From JAGREO01 sp020446285 (lineage in GTDB: Bacteria; Pseudomonadota; Alphaproteobacteria; Geminicoccales; Geminicoccaceae): a stretch of 64,000 nucleotides of DNA. The notes under the pieces were generated by a model. That model ran no database searches. It saw nothing but the letters and a program-made list of their open reading frames with translations, and was not told where the DNA came from. The position numbers were made by a program, and so were the translations under genes. Positions 35,317 to 44,968 of this stretch are shown here, piece after piece; position 1 is the stretch's first letter; every line of letters begins with the position of its first letter. The stretch lies in contig JAWKVP010000003.1 in NCBI GenBank assembly GCA_041398005.1, positions 310,001-374,000 of the forward strand, given 5' to 3'.

Positions 35317-35386
35317 GGCCCCACCCTTGTGTTTTCGAAAAACCACCGCCCGGCCCCGTCCCGCAGGGCCGTCCGCCGGAACCATC

Positions 35387-36448
35387 CTACCGCCTGACCG
35401 GGACGGCGCCACCCCTTTGCGTGCGGCCGGCCGGGCCTCTGCTGGCGAGATCATGGACGAGTTTCGCCAGCACCAGCGAATCCGGCATGCCGGTGGTCTT
35501 GAGCGCCGTCTCCGTCGCCACCGCCGCCGCCAGTGCCGATTGCAGCGACGAAACGGGCCAGCGCTGCAGCACCTGTACCATCAGCGGCCGGGTGCGGAAG
35601 AACACCGGCGGTCGGGCGGACGCCACCACCTCCTCCGCACTCCGCCCCTCTCCCATCTCACCGCGAAAGGCGAGAAGGCGCATGATCGTCATGGACAACA
35701 GGCGCACGATCCTCACCGGCGCCTCGTTCTCGGCGAGAAGCCGTTCGAGAAGCCCGAGCGCGCGACCCGCCTGTCCCAGAAGTGCCGCATGAACGAGATC
35801 GTCGGTGCCGATGGCCGAACTGTCGCCGACGGAAGCCGCCGCATCCTCGAGCCGGATCCGCCTTTCATCGCTGCCCATGTAGAGGGCGAGCTTTTCCATC
35901 TCGCGCCGTGTGACCTCGCGGTCGGCGCCGAAATGTGCGGTGAGCCAGGCAAGCGCGTCGCGGTCGAGTTCATACCCCCCGGCGGCGGCCATCTCGCGGA
36001 CGAGCGCGCCGATGTCGCGCGCCTCGTCGCGGTAGCAGGGCAGCGCCGCCGCATTCTTCGCACCCTCGAAGAGCTTGCGAAGGGAGGAACGGCTGGCGAG
36101 ATCGCCGGCCTCGACGATCACCAGCGCTTCCTGCCTTTCGAGGGCAAGCAACGGCCTGACGATCTGCGTGATGCCATCGGTGGCGAGGCGAACCCGTACC
36201 ACTCGCCTCCCCCCCATGAACGAGAAGGCCTGCGCCTCCTCGATCAGCCAACCCGGATTCTGGCGAAGATCATCGCCGTCGATGGATGCCGAATTGAAGG
36301 GATCGTTCGGATCCTCGAGGATCATGCGCACGGCCTTCATCGCCGTCTCGTTCACCCGCCCCCGGTCGGGACCGTAGATGAGAAGCGATGGCACATTCGG
36401 ATCGGGCCTCGAGAGGAAGCGGTCGAACTCCCGCGGCTGGATCTTCAC
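35387..36448 (-). CDS. holA: DNA polymerase III delta subunit
   Basis: A 353-residue clamp-loader subunit that opens the beta clamp. Typical elements are SLLIYGPDRGRVNETA near the N-terminus, the DDL-type segment after SIDGDD, VVRVRLATDGI and the C-terminal helical collar. The GTG at 36448 overlaps the lptE stop (GTGA). The block leuS-lptE-holA on the same strand is common in alphaproteobacteria. Confidence 0.9.
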   Translation of the reverse strand: MKIQPREFDRFLSRPDPNVPSLLIYGPDRGRVNETAMKAVRMILEDPNDPFNSASIDGDDLRQNPGWLIEEAQAFSFMGGRRVVRVRLATDGITQIVRPLLALERQEALVIVEAGDLASRSSLRKLFEGAKNAAALPCYRDEARDIGALVREMAAAGGYELDRDALAWLTAHFGADREVTRREMEKLALYMGSDERRIRLEDAAASVGDSSAIGTDDLVHAALLGQAGRALGLLERLLAENEAPVRIVRLLSMTIMRLLAFRGEMGEGRSAEEVVASARPPVFFRTRPLMVQVLQRWPVSSLQSALAAAVATETALKTTGMPDSLVLAKLVHDLASRGPAGRTQRGGAVPVRR

Positions 36449-36948
36449 CGCTCCTCCTCGGCCAGCTTCAGCGCCAGAAGGGTCCGGATCTGCCGGCTGA
36501 TCTCGACAGCGGCCCGGCGGTCGGCATCCTGCTCGGCGACGAGCGTGGCGAAGGGATCGCGCAGGACATTGTAGCTCGCAACCCGTCTGACGGCGGAGCG
36601 ATAGACGGTTCGGTCGTCCTCCAGACGGATCAGGCTGAAGAATGCCGCAAGGGACAGGTCATAGCGCGTCACCCGGTCGTCGAGCTGGATGGCCAGCGCG
36701 GTGCGGGTACGCTTGAGCGAGATGTCGAGACGATAGCGTGACGGGACGCTCAGACCGTCGGGGTTGAGATCCGCGCTCAACTGATTGAGAAGTTCGTTTC
36801 CAAGGCGCGATTTCGGTGCGGCAATCTCGATGGCGGCGAGACCCGCATGCATCGCCTCGCCCTCGACCGGCATGTGCAGCGGCCGCAATCCGCAGCCCGC
36901 GAGCAGCAGGGCGAGCACGAGCGTCGCGAGGGTGCTACGCCACCACAT
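36445..36948 (-). CDS. lptE: LPS-assembly lipoprotein LptE
   Basis: A 167-residue lipoprotein that plugs the LptD outer-membrane LPS channel. The lipobox LLAGC follows a hydrophobic stretch (residues 5-19), and SRYRLDISLKRTRTALAIQ plus RAAVEISRQIRTLLALK are typical of the family. It overlaps leuS by 14 bp and holA by 4 bp, so the three are coupled. Confidence 0.88.
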   Translation of the reverse strand: MWWRSTLATLVLALLLAGCGLRPLHMPVEGEAMHAGLAAIEIAAPKSRLGNELLNQLSADLNPDGLSVPSRYRLDISLKRTRTALAIQLDDRVTRYDLSLAAFFSLIRLEDDRTVYRSAVRRVASYNVLRDPFATLVAEQDADRRAAVEISRQIRTLLALKLAEEER

Positions 36949-39481
36949 TCACGATTCGATCCGGAACGACGATGACCTTGCGCGGCGCCTTGCCGTCGAG
37001 AATGCGCCTGACCGTGTCGAGATCGAGCGCCGCCGTCTCGGCCACGGATGCCTTCGCACCGCGCGCGACCTCGATCTCGCCGCGCCGTTTGCCGTTGACC
37101 TGCACGGCGATGGTGACGGTATCGGAGACCAGCCAGGCTTCATCCGCCTCGGGCCACGCGGTCCCGGCGAGAATCTGCTCATGGCCGAGACGTTCCCACA
37201 GCTCTTCGGCCAGATGCGGCATCATCGGATTGACCAGCCGCACCAGCACCTCGATCGCCTCGCGCAGGACAGCACCGCGCCCGTCGAACGCCTCGATGAC
37301 ATTCGAGAGCTCACGAACGAGCGCCACCGCCTTGTTGAAATGCAGCCGTTCCAGCTCGCGTGTCACGCCGTCAACGGTCCGGTGCACCGCCCGTTTCAGT
37401 TCGGTTTCGCCATCGGTGAGCGTGTCGCCGGTCTCGCCGTCCAGCCGGTCGAGACGTTCGTCCACCAGCCGCCACAGGCGGTTGAGATAGCGCCATGCAC
37501 CGTCGATCCCCTGATCCGTCCATTCCAGATCGCGCTCGGGCGGGCTGTCGGAAAGCATGAACAGCCTCGCGGTATCGGCACCATAGGCTTCGATGATGGT
37601 GGTGGGATCGACCGTGTTGCGCCTGGACTTGCTCATCTTCTCGACACGGCCGACGGTGACCGGCTCGCCGCCATCCACCGTCACCCACCGGTCACCCTCC
37701 CGGCGTTCCACTTCGTCCGGCTGCAACCATGTGCCATCCGCCGCACGATAGGTCAGATGCGTGACCATGCCCTGGGTAAATAGGCCGGCGAAGGGCTCGT
37801 CGAGATCGGCATAACCGCAGGCACTCATCGCCCGCATGAAGAAGCGCGAATAGAGCAGATGCAGCACCGCATGTTCGACACCGCCGATATACTGGTCCAC
37901 CGGCAGCCAGTAATCGACCTCCTCGCGGCGGAACGGCCCACCTTCATATTTCGGCGAACAGAAACGGGCGAAATACCAACTGCTTTCCGTAAAGGTGTCG
38001 AACGTGTCGGTTTCCCGCCGCGCCGGCCGGCCGCATTTCGGGCAGTCGCAGCGAAGGAAGCCCTCGTGCCGGTCGAGCGGGTTGCCAGGCTTGTCGAAAT
38101 CGACATCCTCCGGTAGTCGTACCGGCAGCTGATCGCGCGGCACGGGCACCACGCCGCAATCGCCACAGTGGATCACCGGAATGGGACAACCCCAGTAGCG
38201 CTGGCGGGAAACGCCCCAGTCGCGCAGGCGCCACGTCACCTGCCGCTCGCCGAGCCCCTCCTCCTCGAGATGGTCGATGATGCGCGCCTTGGCGGCGGGC
38301 ACGGAAAGGCCATCGAGGAAACCGGAATTGAAGATCGTGCCGTCGCCGACATAGGCTTCGGTACCAACCTCGAAACGTGCCGGATCCGCATCCGGGGGAA
38401 GCACGACAGGCGTCACCGGCCGGCCATACTTGCGGGCGAAATCGAGATCGCGCTGGTCATGCGCCGGACAGCCGAAGATGGCACCCGTGCCATAATCCAT
38501 GAGCACGAAATTGGCCACATAGACCGGCAGGTCGGCGGTGACACCCAGCGGGTGACGGCAGCGAAGGCCGGTATCGAAGCCGCGCTTCTCGGCCTTTTCC
38601 AGCGCCTCCTCGGAGGTGCCGCTCTTCAGGCAGTCCTGAATGAAGGCGTCAAGTTCGGGGTTGGTCCGCGCACATTCGCGCGCCAGCGGATGATCGGCGG
38701 CGATCGCCATGAAGGACGCGCCCCAGAGCGTGTCCGGACGGGTGGTGAACACCACAAGCTCATCCTCGCGATCCACCAGCGGGAACCCGACCCGCGCCCC
38801 TTCGCTGCGGCCGATCCAGTTGGTCTGCATCAACCGGACCTTGTCCGGCCAGCGATCGAGACCGCCGATGGCGTCGAGCAGATCCCCGGCATAGCGGGTG
38901 ATGCGGAAGAACCATTGCGAGAGCTTGCGTCGCTCGACCGGCGCGCCCGAGCGCCAGCCGCAGCCGTCGATGACCTGTTCATTGGCGAGAACGGTATGGT
39001 CCACGGGGTCCCAGTTGACCCAGCTTTCCTTGCGATAGACGAGATCGCGCTCCAGCATGTCGAGAAACATCGCCTGCTCGTGCCGATAATATTCCGGATC
39101 GCAGGTGGCGATCTCCCGACTCCAGTCGAGTGACAAGCCCATGGTACGGAACTGCTCGCGCATCTCGGCGATATTGGCATAGGTCCACTTCGCCGGATGC
39201 ACCTTCTTCTGCATTGCGGCATTCTCCGCCGGCAGACCGAAGGCGTCCCACCCCATGGGATGCATCACATTGTAACCCTGCGCCCGCCGCCAGCGCGCCA
39301 CCACATCGCCCATGGTGTAATTGCGCACATGTCCCATATGGATACGGCCCGAGGGATAGGGAAACATCTCGAGCACATAATATTTGGGTCTGGACTCGTC
39401 TGCCTCGGCGCGGAAGCAGTTCCGTTCGTTCCAGATATTCTGCCATTTCGCCTCGTTGGCGCGAAAGGGGTAGCGCGACAT
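36935..39481 (-). CDS. leuS: Leucyl-tRNA synthetase
   Basis: An 848-residue class I synthetase charging tRNA-Leu. The HIGH-like motif is PSGRIHMGHVRNYTMGDVVA near residue 45, the KMSKS-like loop is EKMSKSRRNTVDPTTII, and a CP1 editing domain lies between (about 230-430). The length matches the bacterial family. A G9/C9 homopolymer sits about 60 nt upstream of the start. It is the second gene of the DUF3576-leuS-lptE-holA run. Confidence 0.97.
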   Translation of the reverse strand: MSRYPFRANEAKWQNIWNERNCFRAEADESRPKYYVLEMFPYPSGRIHMGHVRNYTMGDVVARWRRAQGYNVMHPMGWDAFGLPAENAAMQKKVHPAKWTYANIAEMREQFRTMGLSLDWSREIATCDPEYYRHEQAMFLDMLERDLVYRKESWVNWDPVDHTVLANEQVIDGCGWRSGAPVERRKLSQWFFRITRYAGDLLDAIGGLDRWPDKVRLMQTNWIGRSEGARVGFPLVDREDELVVFTTRPDTLWGASFMAIAADHPLARECARTNPELDAFIQDCLKSGTSEEALEKAEKRGFDTGLRCRHPLGVTADLPVYVANFVLMDYGTGAIFGCPAHDQRDLDFARKYGRPVTPVVLPPDADPARFEVGTEAYVGDGTIFNSGFLDGLSVPAAKARIIDHLEEEGLGERQVTWRLRDWGVSRQRYWGCPIPVIHCGDCGVVPVPRDQLPVRLPEDVDFDKPGNPLDRHEGFLRCDCPKCGRPARRETDTFDTFTESSWYFARFCSPKYEGGPFRREEVDYWLPVDQYIGGVEHAVLHLLYSRFFMRAMSACGYADLDEPFAGLFTQGMVTHLTYRAADGTWLQPDEVERREGDRWVTVDGGEPVTVGRVEKMSKSRRNTVDPTTIIEAYGADTARLFMLSDSPPERDLEWTDQGIDGAWRYLNRLWRLVDERLDRLDGETGDTLTDGETELKRAVHRTVDGVTRELERLHFNKAVALVRELSNVIEAFDGRGAVLREAIEVLVRLVNPMMPHLAEELWERLGHEQILAGTAWPEADEAWLVSDTVTIAVQVNGKRRGEIEVARGAKASVAETAALDLDTVRRILDGKAPRKVIVVPDRIVNVVA

Positions 39482-39539
39482 CGAATTTCCTCAGTTCCGC
39501 AAGCCGTTGAAGGACGGCCGCAGGCGCCGCCGTGACCAT

Positions 39540-39548
39540 GGGGGGGGG
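39540..39548. repeat. Homopolymer of nine G between DUF3576 gene and leuS
   Basis: Nine consecutive G bases on the plus strand (C on the coding strand) lie just after the DUF3576 stop and 59 nt before the leuS start. Tracts of this length are prone to slippage and could alter promoter spacing for leuS, or could be an assembly error site. Confidence 0.6.
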
Positions 39549-39552
39549 TATT

Positions 39553-40131
39553 TCAGCCGGGTTCGCCGATCTCGGCAATCCGCAGTTCGCGCGCACGGGT
39601 CAGGATCTTGTCCTCGAGCGCGCGCGCCGTTGCATTGTTCGCCGGAGCATCCAGCCAGCCGCCGGCATGATCCGATGTCTGCCGGAACATCGAAACCTTG
39701 ATGCCGTCGGCGCGCAGCACGGCGTCCTTGATGAGCACATGCAGCTTGAGCCGCTCGTCGGGAGCGGCCGCCGTCTGGTACCATTCGGTGATGATGAGTC
39801 CGCCGAACGGATCGGCCGAGGCCAGGGGCATGAAATCGATGGTGTCCAGCGTGGCGCGCCAGAGATAGGCATTCACACCAAGCCCGCCGCCACCGACACC
39901 GTCAGCCTCGCTGCCGCGCGTACTGAACTTGATACCGCCCTCACCGTCGAAGATGGTGCCGCGCTCTTCCCGCTCCGCCTGATCCCTGGGATCATACTCA
40001 CTGTGCGGCGCCGGTTGCACATCAAGCCCCTCGCAGGCACCGAGCACGAGCAGGAGCGCGGTTGCGAAAATGAACTTACCGGAGCTTCGACCCACGACGT
40101 GACTTCCACTTCTTGCAGCAGGGTGCGCCAT
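39553..40131 (-). CDS. DUF3576 lipoprotein
   Basis: A 192-residue protein with a lipobox (LVLGACEG) after a hydrophobic stretch at about residues 18-34. The rest matches the DUF3576 pattern common beside leuS in alphaproteobacteria, for example GGLGVNAYLWRATLDTIDFMPLASADPFGG and ITEWYQ. It is likely a periplasmic, outer-membrane-anchored protein; the role is unknown. The ATG at 40131 is preferred to an upstream in-frame start because it puts the signal peptide near the N-terminus. Confidence 0.8.
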   Translation of the reverse strand: MAHPAARSGSHVVGRSSGKFIFATALLLVLGACEGLDVQPAPHSEYDPRDQAEREERGTIFDGEGGIKFSTRGSEADGVGGGGLGVNAYLWRATLDTIDFMPLASADPFGGLIITEWYQTAAAPDERLKLHVLIKDAVLRADGIKVSMFRQTSDHAGGWLDAPANNATARALEDKILTRARELRIAEIGEPG

Positions 40132-40492
40132 GGCGCTTGTGTGATAGATGCGGATCCAAACCACCGGGATTGCGGGGAAAATCCGGAACGAGCGAACCCG
40201 TGGCACCCCGATGGTGACCCGCGCGGAAGATAGCACGAGTGAATCCAAATGCCAGCCGTTGCGACAAATCCACACCGGCAATCCGCAACGATGCGCCATA
40301 CCGCAGGAACCCGCCGGCCGGAAAGGCCCGCAAGTGTTGAGCGCGAACGCGGCAACGGTCGCAGCCGGAGCGCTTCAGGTTTCACGATGACCGTGGAAGG
40401 CGTAACTGGGAGGTCTCAGCTATCCGGCACCGGAATTTTCCCGCTCACGCGGACCGGCACGCACGATCAGAAAATGCGGCGAGACACGGAGA
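40132..40492. other. 361-nt intergenic region without a recognised gene
   Basis: This gap separates the DUF3576 start from the stop of the small outer-membrane protein gene; both are on the minus strand. It must contain the DUF3576 promoter and any terminator of the upstream gene. I see no convincing -35/-10 pair, no strong hairpin, no tRNA and no conserved protein in any frame. Confidence 0.5.
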
Positions 40493-41149
40493 CTAGAATT
40501 CGAGACGGACCCCGACGCGGCCGATCGCCTGCTCGCCTTCATCCGGAACCGTTCCGAAGGCGACATCGCCCTCAAGCGTGAGCCATGACCAGGCGGCAAG
40601 ATCGGTGCTGAACATCATCACGTCGCGTACGCCCGAGGATTCGGCGGTAGTCGTCCCGCGCTGGCCGAAGGCGACGCGCGCACTGACCGGGCCGATACTC
40701 AATCCGGCCGCGACCATGTCGGTCGTCGATCCGAAAAGTTGCGTCCTGCCCAGACCGCCCATCACTCCGATGTCGGCCACCCTCATACCCCCGCCGACGA
40801 GCATGCTGCCGGCACCGTAGAGACCGTCGGTCGATGAGGTCGCGAGCGGACGCTGGATGCGGTCGAGCCAGGACGTGTCGACGCCGAGTTCCAGGCTGAC
40901 GGGCGGCGCCTCATTGCGGGAATGATCGAAATTCATGACGGCACTGCGCGGAGTGAACTGGCCGACACCAAGTGCCGAACGGTAGGAGCCGCCGAAAAAG
41001 CTGCTGTGAAGTCCGCTGCTGGGCGGCACGAAAAACGAGGCCGGATCGGCACCGAAACCGCCGGCAACCATGTCGAGAGCACTAGCGGGCGACGGGCTGG
41101 TACACAAGATACCCGCGGCTACAGCAATCGCCGGAAACGCTCTGGTCAT
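40493..41149 (-). CDS. Small exported beta-barrel-like protein
   Basis: A 218-residue protein with a signal peptide (residues 1-25, MTRAFPAIAVAAG to ASA). The mature part alternates polar and hydrophobic residues with many Gly and Ser, and it ends in GRVGVRLEF, a C-terminal aromatic beta-signal as in outer-membrane barrels. The length suits an 8-10-strand barrel. I cannot name a family. It sits 255 nt downstream of a classical porin, so it may be a diverged or shortened porin-like protein. Confidence 0.6.
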   Translation of the reverse strand: MTRAFPAIAVAAGILCTSPSPASALDMVAGGFGADPASFFVPPSSGLHSSFFGGSYRSALGVGQFTPRSAVMNFDHSRNEAPPVSLELGVDTSWLDRIQRPLATSSTDGLYGAGSMLVGGGMRVADIGVMGGLGRTQLFGSTTDMVAAGLSIGPVSARVAFGQRGTTTAESSGVRDVMMFSTDLAAWSWLTLEGDVAFGTVPDEGEQAIGRVGVRLEF

Positions 41150-41348
41150 TTCGCCCAATCCTCGACAACGAACCCATAAACTATCGCGCACCGCGTGAGA
41201 ACAATCAAGCATGTTGCAGCTCCGCGAGGCGATTTCAGTCACCTTCCATGATATTTGAACAACGTTACCGGAAGGTTGACGCTGATGCAATTGTACACCG
41301 TTGCGCGTCGGTATCACACTGCATGTCGATATCACACCGCAGAAAGAC

Positions 41349-41373
41349 GGGCGGCAGGAAAAACCTGCCGCCC
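41349..41373 (-). terminator. Intrinsic terminator of the porin gene
   Basis: GGGCGGCAGG (41349-41358) and CCTGCCGCCC (41364-41373) are perfect complements around AAAAA, about 30 nt after the porin stop. On the minus strand the hairpin is followed by GTCTTTCT, a short T-rich run. Confidence 0.8.
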
Positions 41374-41404
41374 GCACATCACATCCAGCCCTTGTCAGGC
41401 AGGA

Positions 41405-42412
41405 TCAGAACGCGACGCCGAGGCGGGCGACGCCGGTGACGCCGTCGTCATCGCCACCATCGTCACGGTCGAAGAACGACACGTCACCTGCGAGCGTGAC
41501 ACCGGGCAGGATGCCGACATCGGCACTGAGCACGATATTCTCGGGTTCGCCACCGCCGTCGATATCGCTGTAGGCGTAGTTGACCGACACATTGGCCGGG
41601 CCGAACGAACCCTTGACACCGGCATTGATGTTGTCCTGGTTCTCGTCGGCATAGTAGCCACCCGCGAAGGTGAAGCCGGCGAAGCCAACCGAGGCACCAC
41701 CACCGATTCCGTTGGCATCGCCGACCGGCGAACCATCCTCGCCGTCAGCCGTGTAGCCGACGACCGCAGCCTTGACATCGAGACCGCCGAAGCTGCCGGC
41801 ATAGGTGGCACCGGCCTCGACCATGTCCTCGAGATTGCCATTGTTGTCGGCGGGATTTTCCTGAGCACCGGCGTGGCCCGTGTCCGGCGTGAAGGAAACG
41901 CCGAGCTGGAAGCCGCTGACGACCGGCGAATAGTAGATCACCTTGGTGGCATCGCTGGAATTGGTCAGACCGAAGTCCACCGAAGCGACTTCACCGGCGC
42001 CGTCGATACCGCCCGTACCCGCGGCAGCCGAGAAACCGCCGATCTTCATGTTGTCGGAGGCGCCGTCCTCGTCACCGAAACGCAGCTCACCGAAACCGCC
42101 GGAAATGAAGATCCAGGTTTCGTCGGTGTTGTCATTGCGGTTGGTGTCGGTCTCGAACTCGATCGTGGCACCGTAGCTCAGGCCGGTCTCGTCATCGGTG
42201 GCACGCGCATTGACGTGAACTTCCGAGTCGTTGCGGAAGTAGAAGCTGCGCGAATCATTGTTGCCGGACTCGTTGTCGAGATCGCCGAACGCGGCCAGGG
42301 TCCTCATGAAGCCGGACACACCGACCTCGAGATCGCCAGCCTGCGCCGAAGAAATCATGGCAGACGCACCGAAAACGGCGGTTGTGCCCAACAGAACCTT
42401 TTTGAAGTCCAT
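41405..42412 (-). CDS. Alphaproteobacterial porin
   Basis: A 335-residue outer-membrane porin with a signal peptide (1-25, ending SSAQA) and the opening GDLEVGVSGFMRTLAAFGD. The 16-strand Rhodobacter type is suggested by length, the LRFGDEDGASDNMKIGG segment after strand 4 and the terminal GVARLGVAF. The chain is rich in Asp and Gly, so the pore is likely acidic and cation-selective. A strong GAGGAG precedes the ATG, and a clear terminator follows, indicating a monocistronic high-level transcript. Confidence 0.9.
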   Translation of the reverse strand: MDFKKVLLGTTAVFGASAMISSAQAGDLEVGVSGFMRTLAAFGDLDNESGNNDSRSFYFRNDSEVHVNARATDDETGLSYGATIEFETDTNRNDNTDETWIFISGGFGELRFGDEDGASDNMKIGGFSAAAGTGGIDGAGEVASVDFGLTNSSDATKVIYYSPVVSGFQLGVSFTPDTGHAGAQENPADNNGNLEDMVEAGATYAGSFGGLDVKAAVVGYTADGEDGSPVGDANGIGGGASVGFAGFTFAGGYYADENQDNINAGVKGSFGPANVSVNYAYSDIDGGGEPENIVLSADVGILPGVTLAGDVSFFDRDDGGDDDGVTGVARLGVAF

Positions 42413-42701
42413 CCTCTTTCTCTCCTCAACACCCGTTGTTTGGGGCGCCTTTTTTCAGGGTTCATTACTCTCGGGGACGACCCCCGCCCGGCCGGAGCAC
42501 GATCCCTGGATCGACAAGCCCCTTCGACCGCTCAGGGTTATCCGGATTCAGGCGAGCCGAAGCAAGCATGACAGGGATTCGGCGAAGTCATTGAGAAGCC
42601 ACTGTGTCGGGCGAGCCACAAGATTAGGCCGCAAAATGTCACAGTTTACTGCAATATCGAAATGCAAGCATATGTTTTCAAATGGCTTTTCTTCGCGGCA
42701 A

Positions 42702-43931
42702 TCACATGATACGCAGCAAAGCCATGCGTTGCATGTCCTCAAGGAAGCGATCGACCACGGCTTTCGGCGCTTCGGCGAATGCCCCGTCGATCTCGGTCCG
42801 CCGGAACGAGGTGCGGGCGAGAACCCACTTCGTCAGCGCCGCGACATCCGCCGGCACCTCCACCGCGCGGTTGTCACCGCTCCTGACAAGGCCGAAACGC
42901 CCTCCCTGCTCCACCAGCCGCGTGCCCGGTGCCGTCACTTCGTAGGCGACATGGGCATTGTCGAGCAGATCCGGAAGATCGTAGGTCTCGCGCTGGTAGT
43001 GGAATGTCCGGCCGAAGCCGCGGACCGCCTCGAGCATCTCCGCCGATGCCAGCAATGCCCGCGCCCGCTCGCCGAGGCCGGCGAGATGCTCGCGCAGCGC
43101 CGCCTCGTCATTCATGGGGAGGTTCCGCCGGCTGAGCGGCTCGGTGATCATCTGCTGGTAGAGGGCGCTCACCGCGTCGAGGCCGATGGGATAGGTCACT
43201 CCGAAGGCGATATGGATGCAGCCGCCATCATCGGCAAGCGCGTAGTGATACTGGCCGCGCGGCAAATAGAGCAGGTCGCCCGGCGTCAGCCGGACCTCAC
43301 GCCAGAGTTTGCCCTTCTTTTGCTCGTGATAGGATTGCGGCTGGCTCTTGAAGATCTCGTGCGCGATCGGCGCATCCTCGCACCCCTCGAAGACACTCCA
43401 CAGCTTCTCGCCCTCGACATGCACGGCGAAGACATCGTGCGTGTCGTAATGCACGCGAAAGGCCTGCTTGCGCCTGGATGACATGTAGAGATTCGCCTGC
43501 ACCTTGCCGCCGAGCGCCCTTTCCATGGCGGCGGAGAACGCACTCAGTTCGGGCGTGAGCTGGTCGATGTCGTTGGCGACGAGCGTGGCGCCACGCTGCA
43601 GGTACTGCTTGACCAGCACCGGATCCGGCCTGAGGACCTGACCGCCATCGCGGCCGGGTTCCACCTTCGCATAGGACTGGGCGGGAATGGTCTCCTTGTC
43701 GAGAACCATCAGCAGCGAACTTGCCGACCAGATCGTGTTGATACCCAGCAACCGGCCGAGAATGGACCAGTTCATCACCGATGCGTATTTTTCCGCCGCA
43801 CCCTCAAGATGGAGCGGTCCCTTGCCGAGATATTCGCGCCTGAACCGCTCGGCGCCCAGGGGCGCCAGGATGTCGTCGAATGTCATTGTCATGTCCACAC
43901 CGCTTGACTCGTGATCCTCCGGAGCCTCCAT
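42702..43931 (-). CDS. JmjC-type cupin oxygenase (ribosomal oxygenase-like)
   Basis: A 409-residue Fe(II)/2-oxoglutarate oxygenase of the RoxA/YcfD group. The HxD motif is in RVHYDTHDVFAVHVEGEKLW, and the distal histidine is likely in LPRGQYHYAL. Family members hydroxylate arginine or histidine of ribosomal proteins. The C-terminal third resembles the dimerisation and winged-helix part of such enzymes. The ATG at 43931 is used; starts at 43892 or 43886 would drop 13 to 15 polar residues. It diverges from yggS with 39 nt between. Confidence 0.75.
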   Translation of the reverse strand: MEAPEDHESSGVDMTMTFDDILAPLGAERFRREYLGKGPLHLEGAAEKYASVMNWSILGRLLGINTIWSASSLLMVLDKETIPAQSYAKVEPGRDGGQVLRPDPVLVKQYLQRGATLVANDIDQLTPELSAFSAAMERALGGKVQANLYMSSRRKQAFRVHYDTHDVFAVHVEGEKLWSVFEGCEDAPIAHEIFKSQPQSYHEQKKGKLWREVRLTPGDLLYLPRGQYHYALADDGGCIHIAFGVTYPIGLDAVSALYQQMITEPLSRRNLPMNDEAALREHLAGLGERARALLASAEMLEAVRGFGRTFHYQRETYDLPDLLDNAHVAYEVTAPGTRLVEQGGRFGLVRSGDNRAVEVPADVAALTKWVLARTSFRRTEIDGAFAEAPKAVVDRFLEDMQRMALLRIM

Positions 43932-43970
43932 CTAGCAGCCCCTTCCCCAAAGAACACCCGGGAGTGAGCC

Positions 43971-44678
43971 TTGAGCGACATCACGCCGCAAACGGATGAA
44001 ACAGTGGTCGATGTTGCCGCGAATCTCGCGGATATCCGCGAGCGGATGCGCCTCGCTGCAGTGAATGCCGGGCGCGACCCGGCGGCGACCGCTCTTGTCG
44101 CGGTGAGCAAGCAGCAGCCGGTGGAGCGCGCCGAGGCCGCGCTGGCGGCGGGTCAGCGCGTCTTCGGCGAGAATTATGTGCAGGCGGCACAGGCCGTCTG
44201 GCCGGCGCTGCGGGAACGCCATGGCGATGTCGAGTTGCACATGATCGGCCCGCTGCAGACCAACAAGGCCGAACAGGCGGTGAACCTGTTCGACGTCATC
44301 CAGTCGCTCGACCGGCCGAAGCTCGCGGGCGCACTGGCGAAAGCGATGGACAGGACGGGGCGGCGACCGCGCCTCCTCGTCCAGGTCAATACCGGCGAGG
44401 AACCGCAGAAGGCCGGCATCCTGCCCGCAGATGCGGATGCGTTCATCAGGGATGCCGTCGAAATCCACCAGCTGCCGGTCGACGGCCTGATGGCCATTCC
44501 GCCCGCCGACGAGGATATCTCGCTGCACGCCGCCCTTCTTTGCAGGATCGCCGAACGCAACGGTCTGGCGATACGCAGCGTCGGCATGAGCGAGGATTTC
44601 GAGACCGCCATACGTTTCGGCTCGACCATGGTCCGGGTCGGCAGCGCCATCTTCGGAGCGCGGATGCGTCGCACCTGA
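43971..44678 (+). CDS. yggS: PLP homeostasis protein YggS
   Basis: A 235-residue alanine-racemase-fold PLP-binding protein that buffers free PLP. The PLP lysine is in ALVAVSKQQPVERAE, and GENYVQAAQ, HMIGPLQTNK and the final SMTMVRVGSAIFG-type GSTMVRVGSAIFGARM are conserved. A TTG start at 43971, with GGGAGTGA before it, gives MSDITPQTDET. Confidence 0.93.
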   Translation: MSDITPQTDETVVDVAANLADIRERMRLAAVNAGRDPAATALVAVSKQQPVERAEAALAAGQRVFGENYVQAAQAVWPALRERHGDVELHMIGPLQTNKAEQAVNLFDVIQSLDRPKLAGALAKAMDRTGRRPRLLVQVNTGEEPQKAGILPADADAFIRDAVEIHQLPVDGLMAIPPADEDISLHAALLCRIAERNGLAIRSVGMSEDFETAIRFGSTMVRVGSAIFGARMRRT

Positions 44679-44968
44679 ATGATGGCCGGAATCCGTGCTC
44701 TCCGAACGCGAAGAGCCCACGCCGGAATGATGGCGGCAGTTTCCCGTTCCTCCCTTCTCCGGGCACCCGTGGAACCGGAAGATCATTCGATATCAGACAG
44801 ATGGAAATCCACCGGGACCTTGCCGGTCGCACCGGATGACGAGGTTACCGGGTGAGAGCTGTGACTCCGCCGCCGCACCGGTCTTGTGGTGGCGTACCCC
44901 TTGGCCTGAGCCCGGCGATATCCTATCCTGCGCCGCATATCCGGATCGGTCGGATTCAAGGAGGCAGA

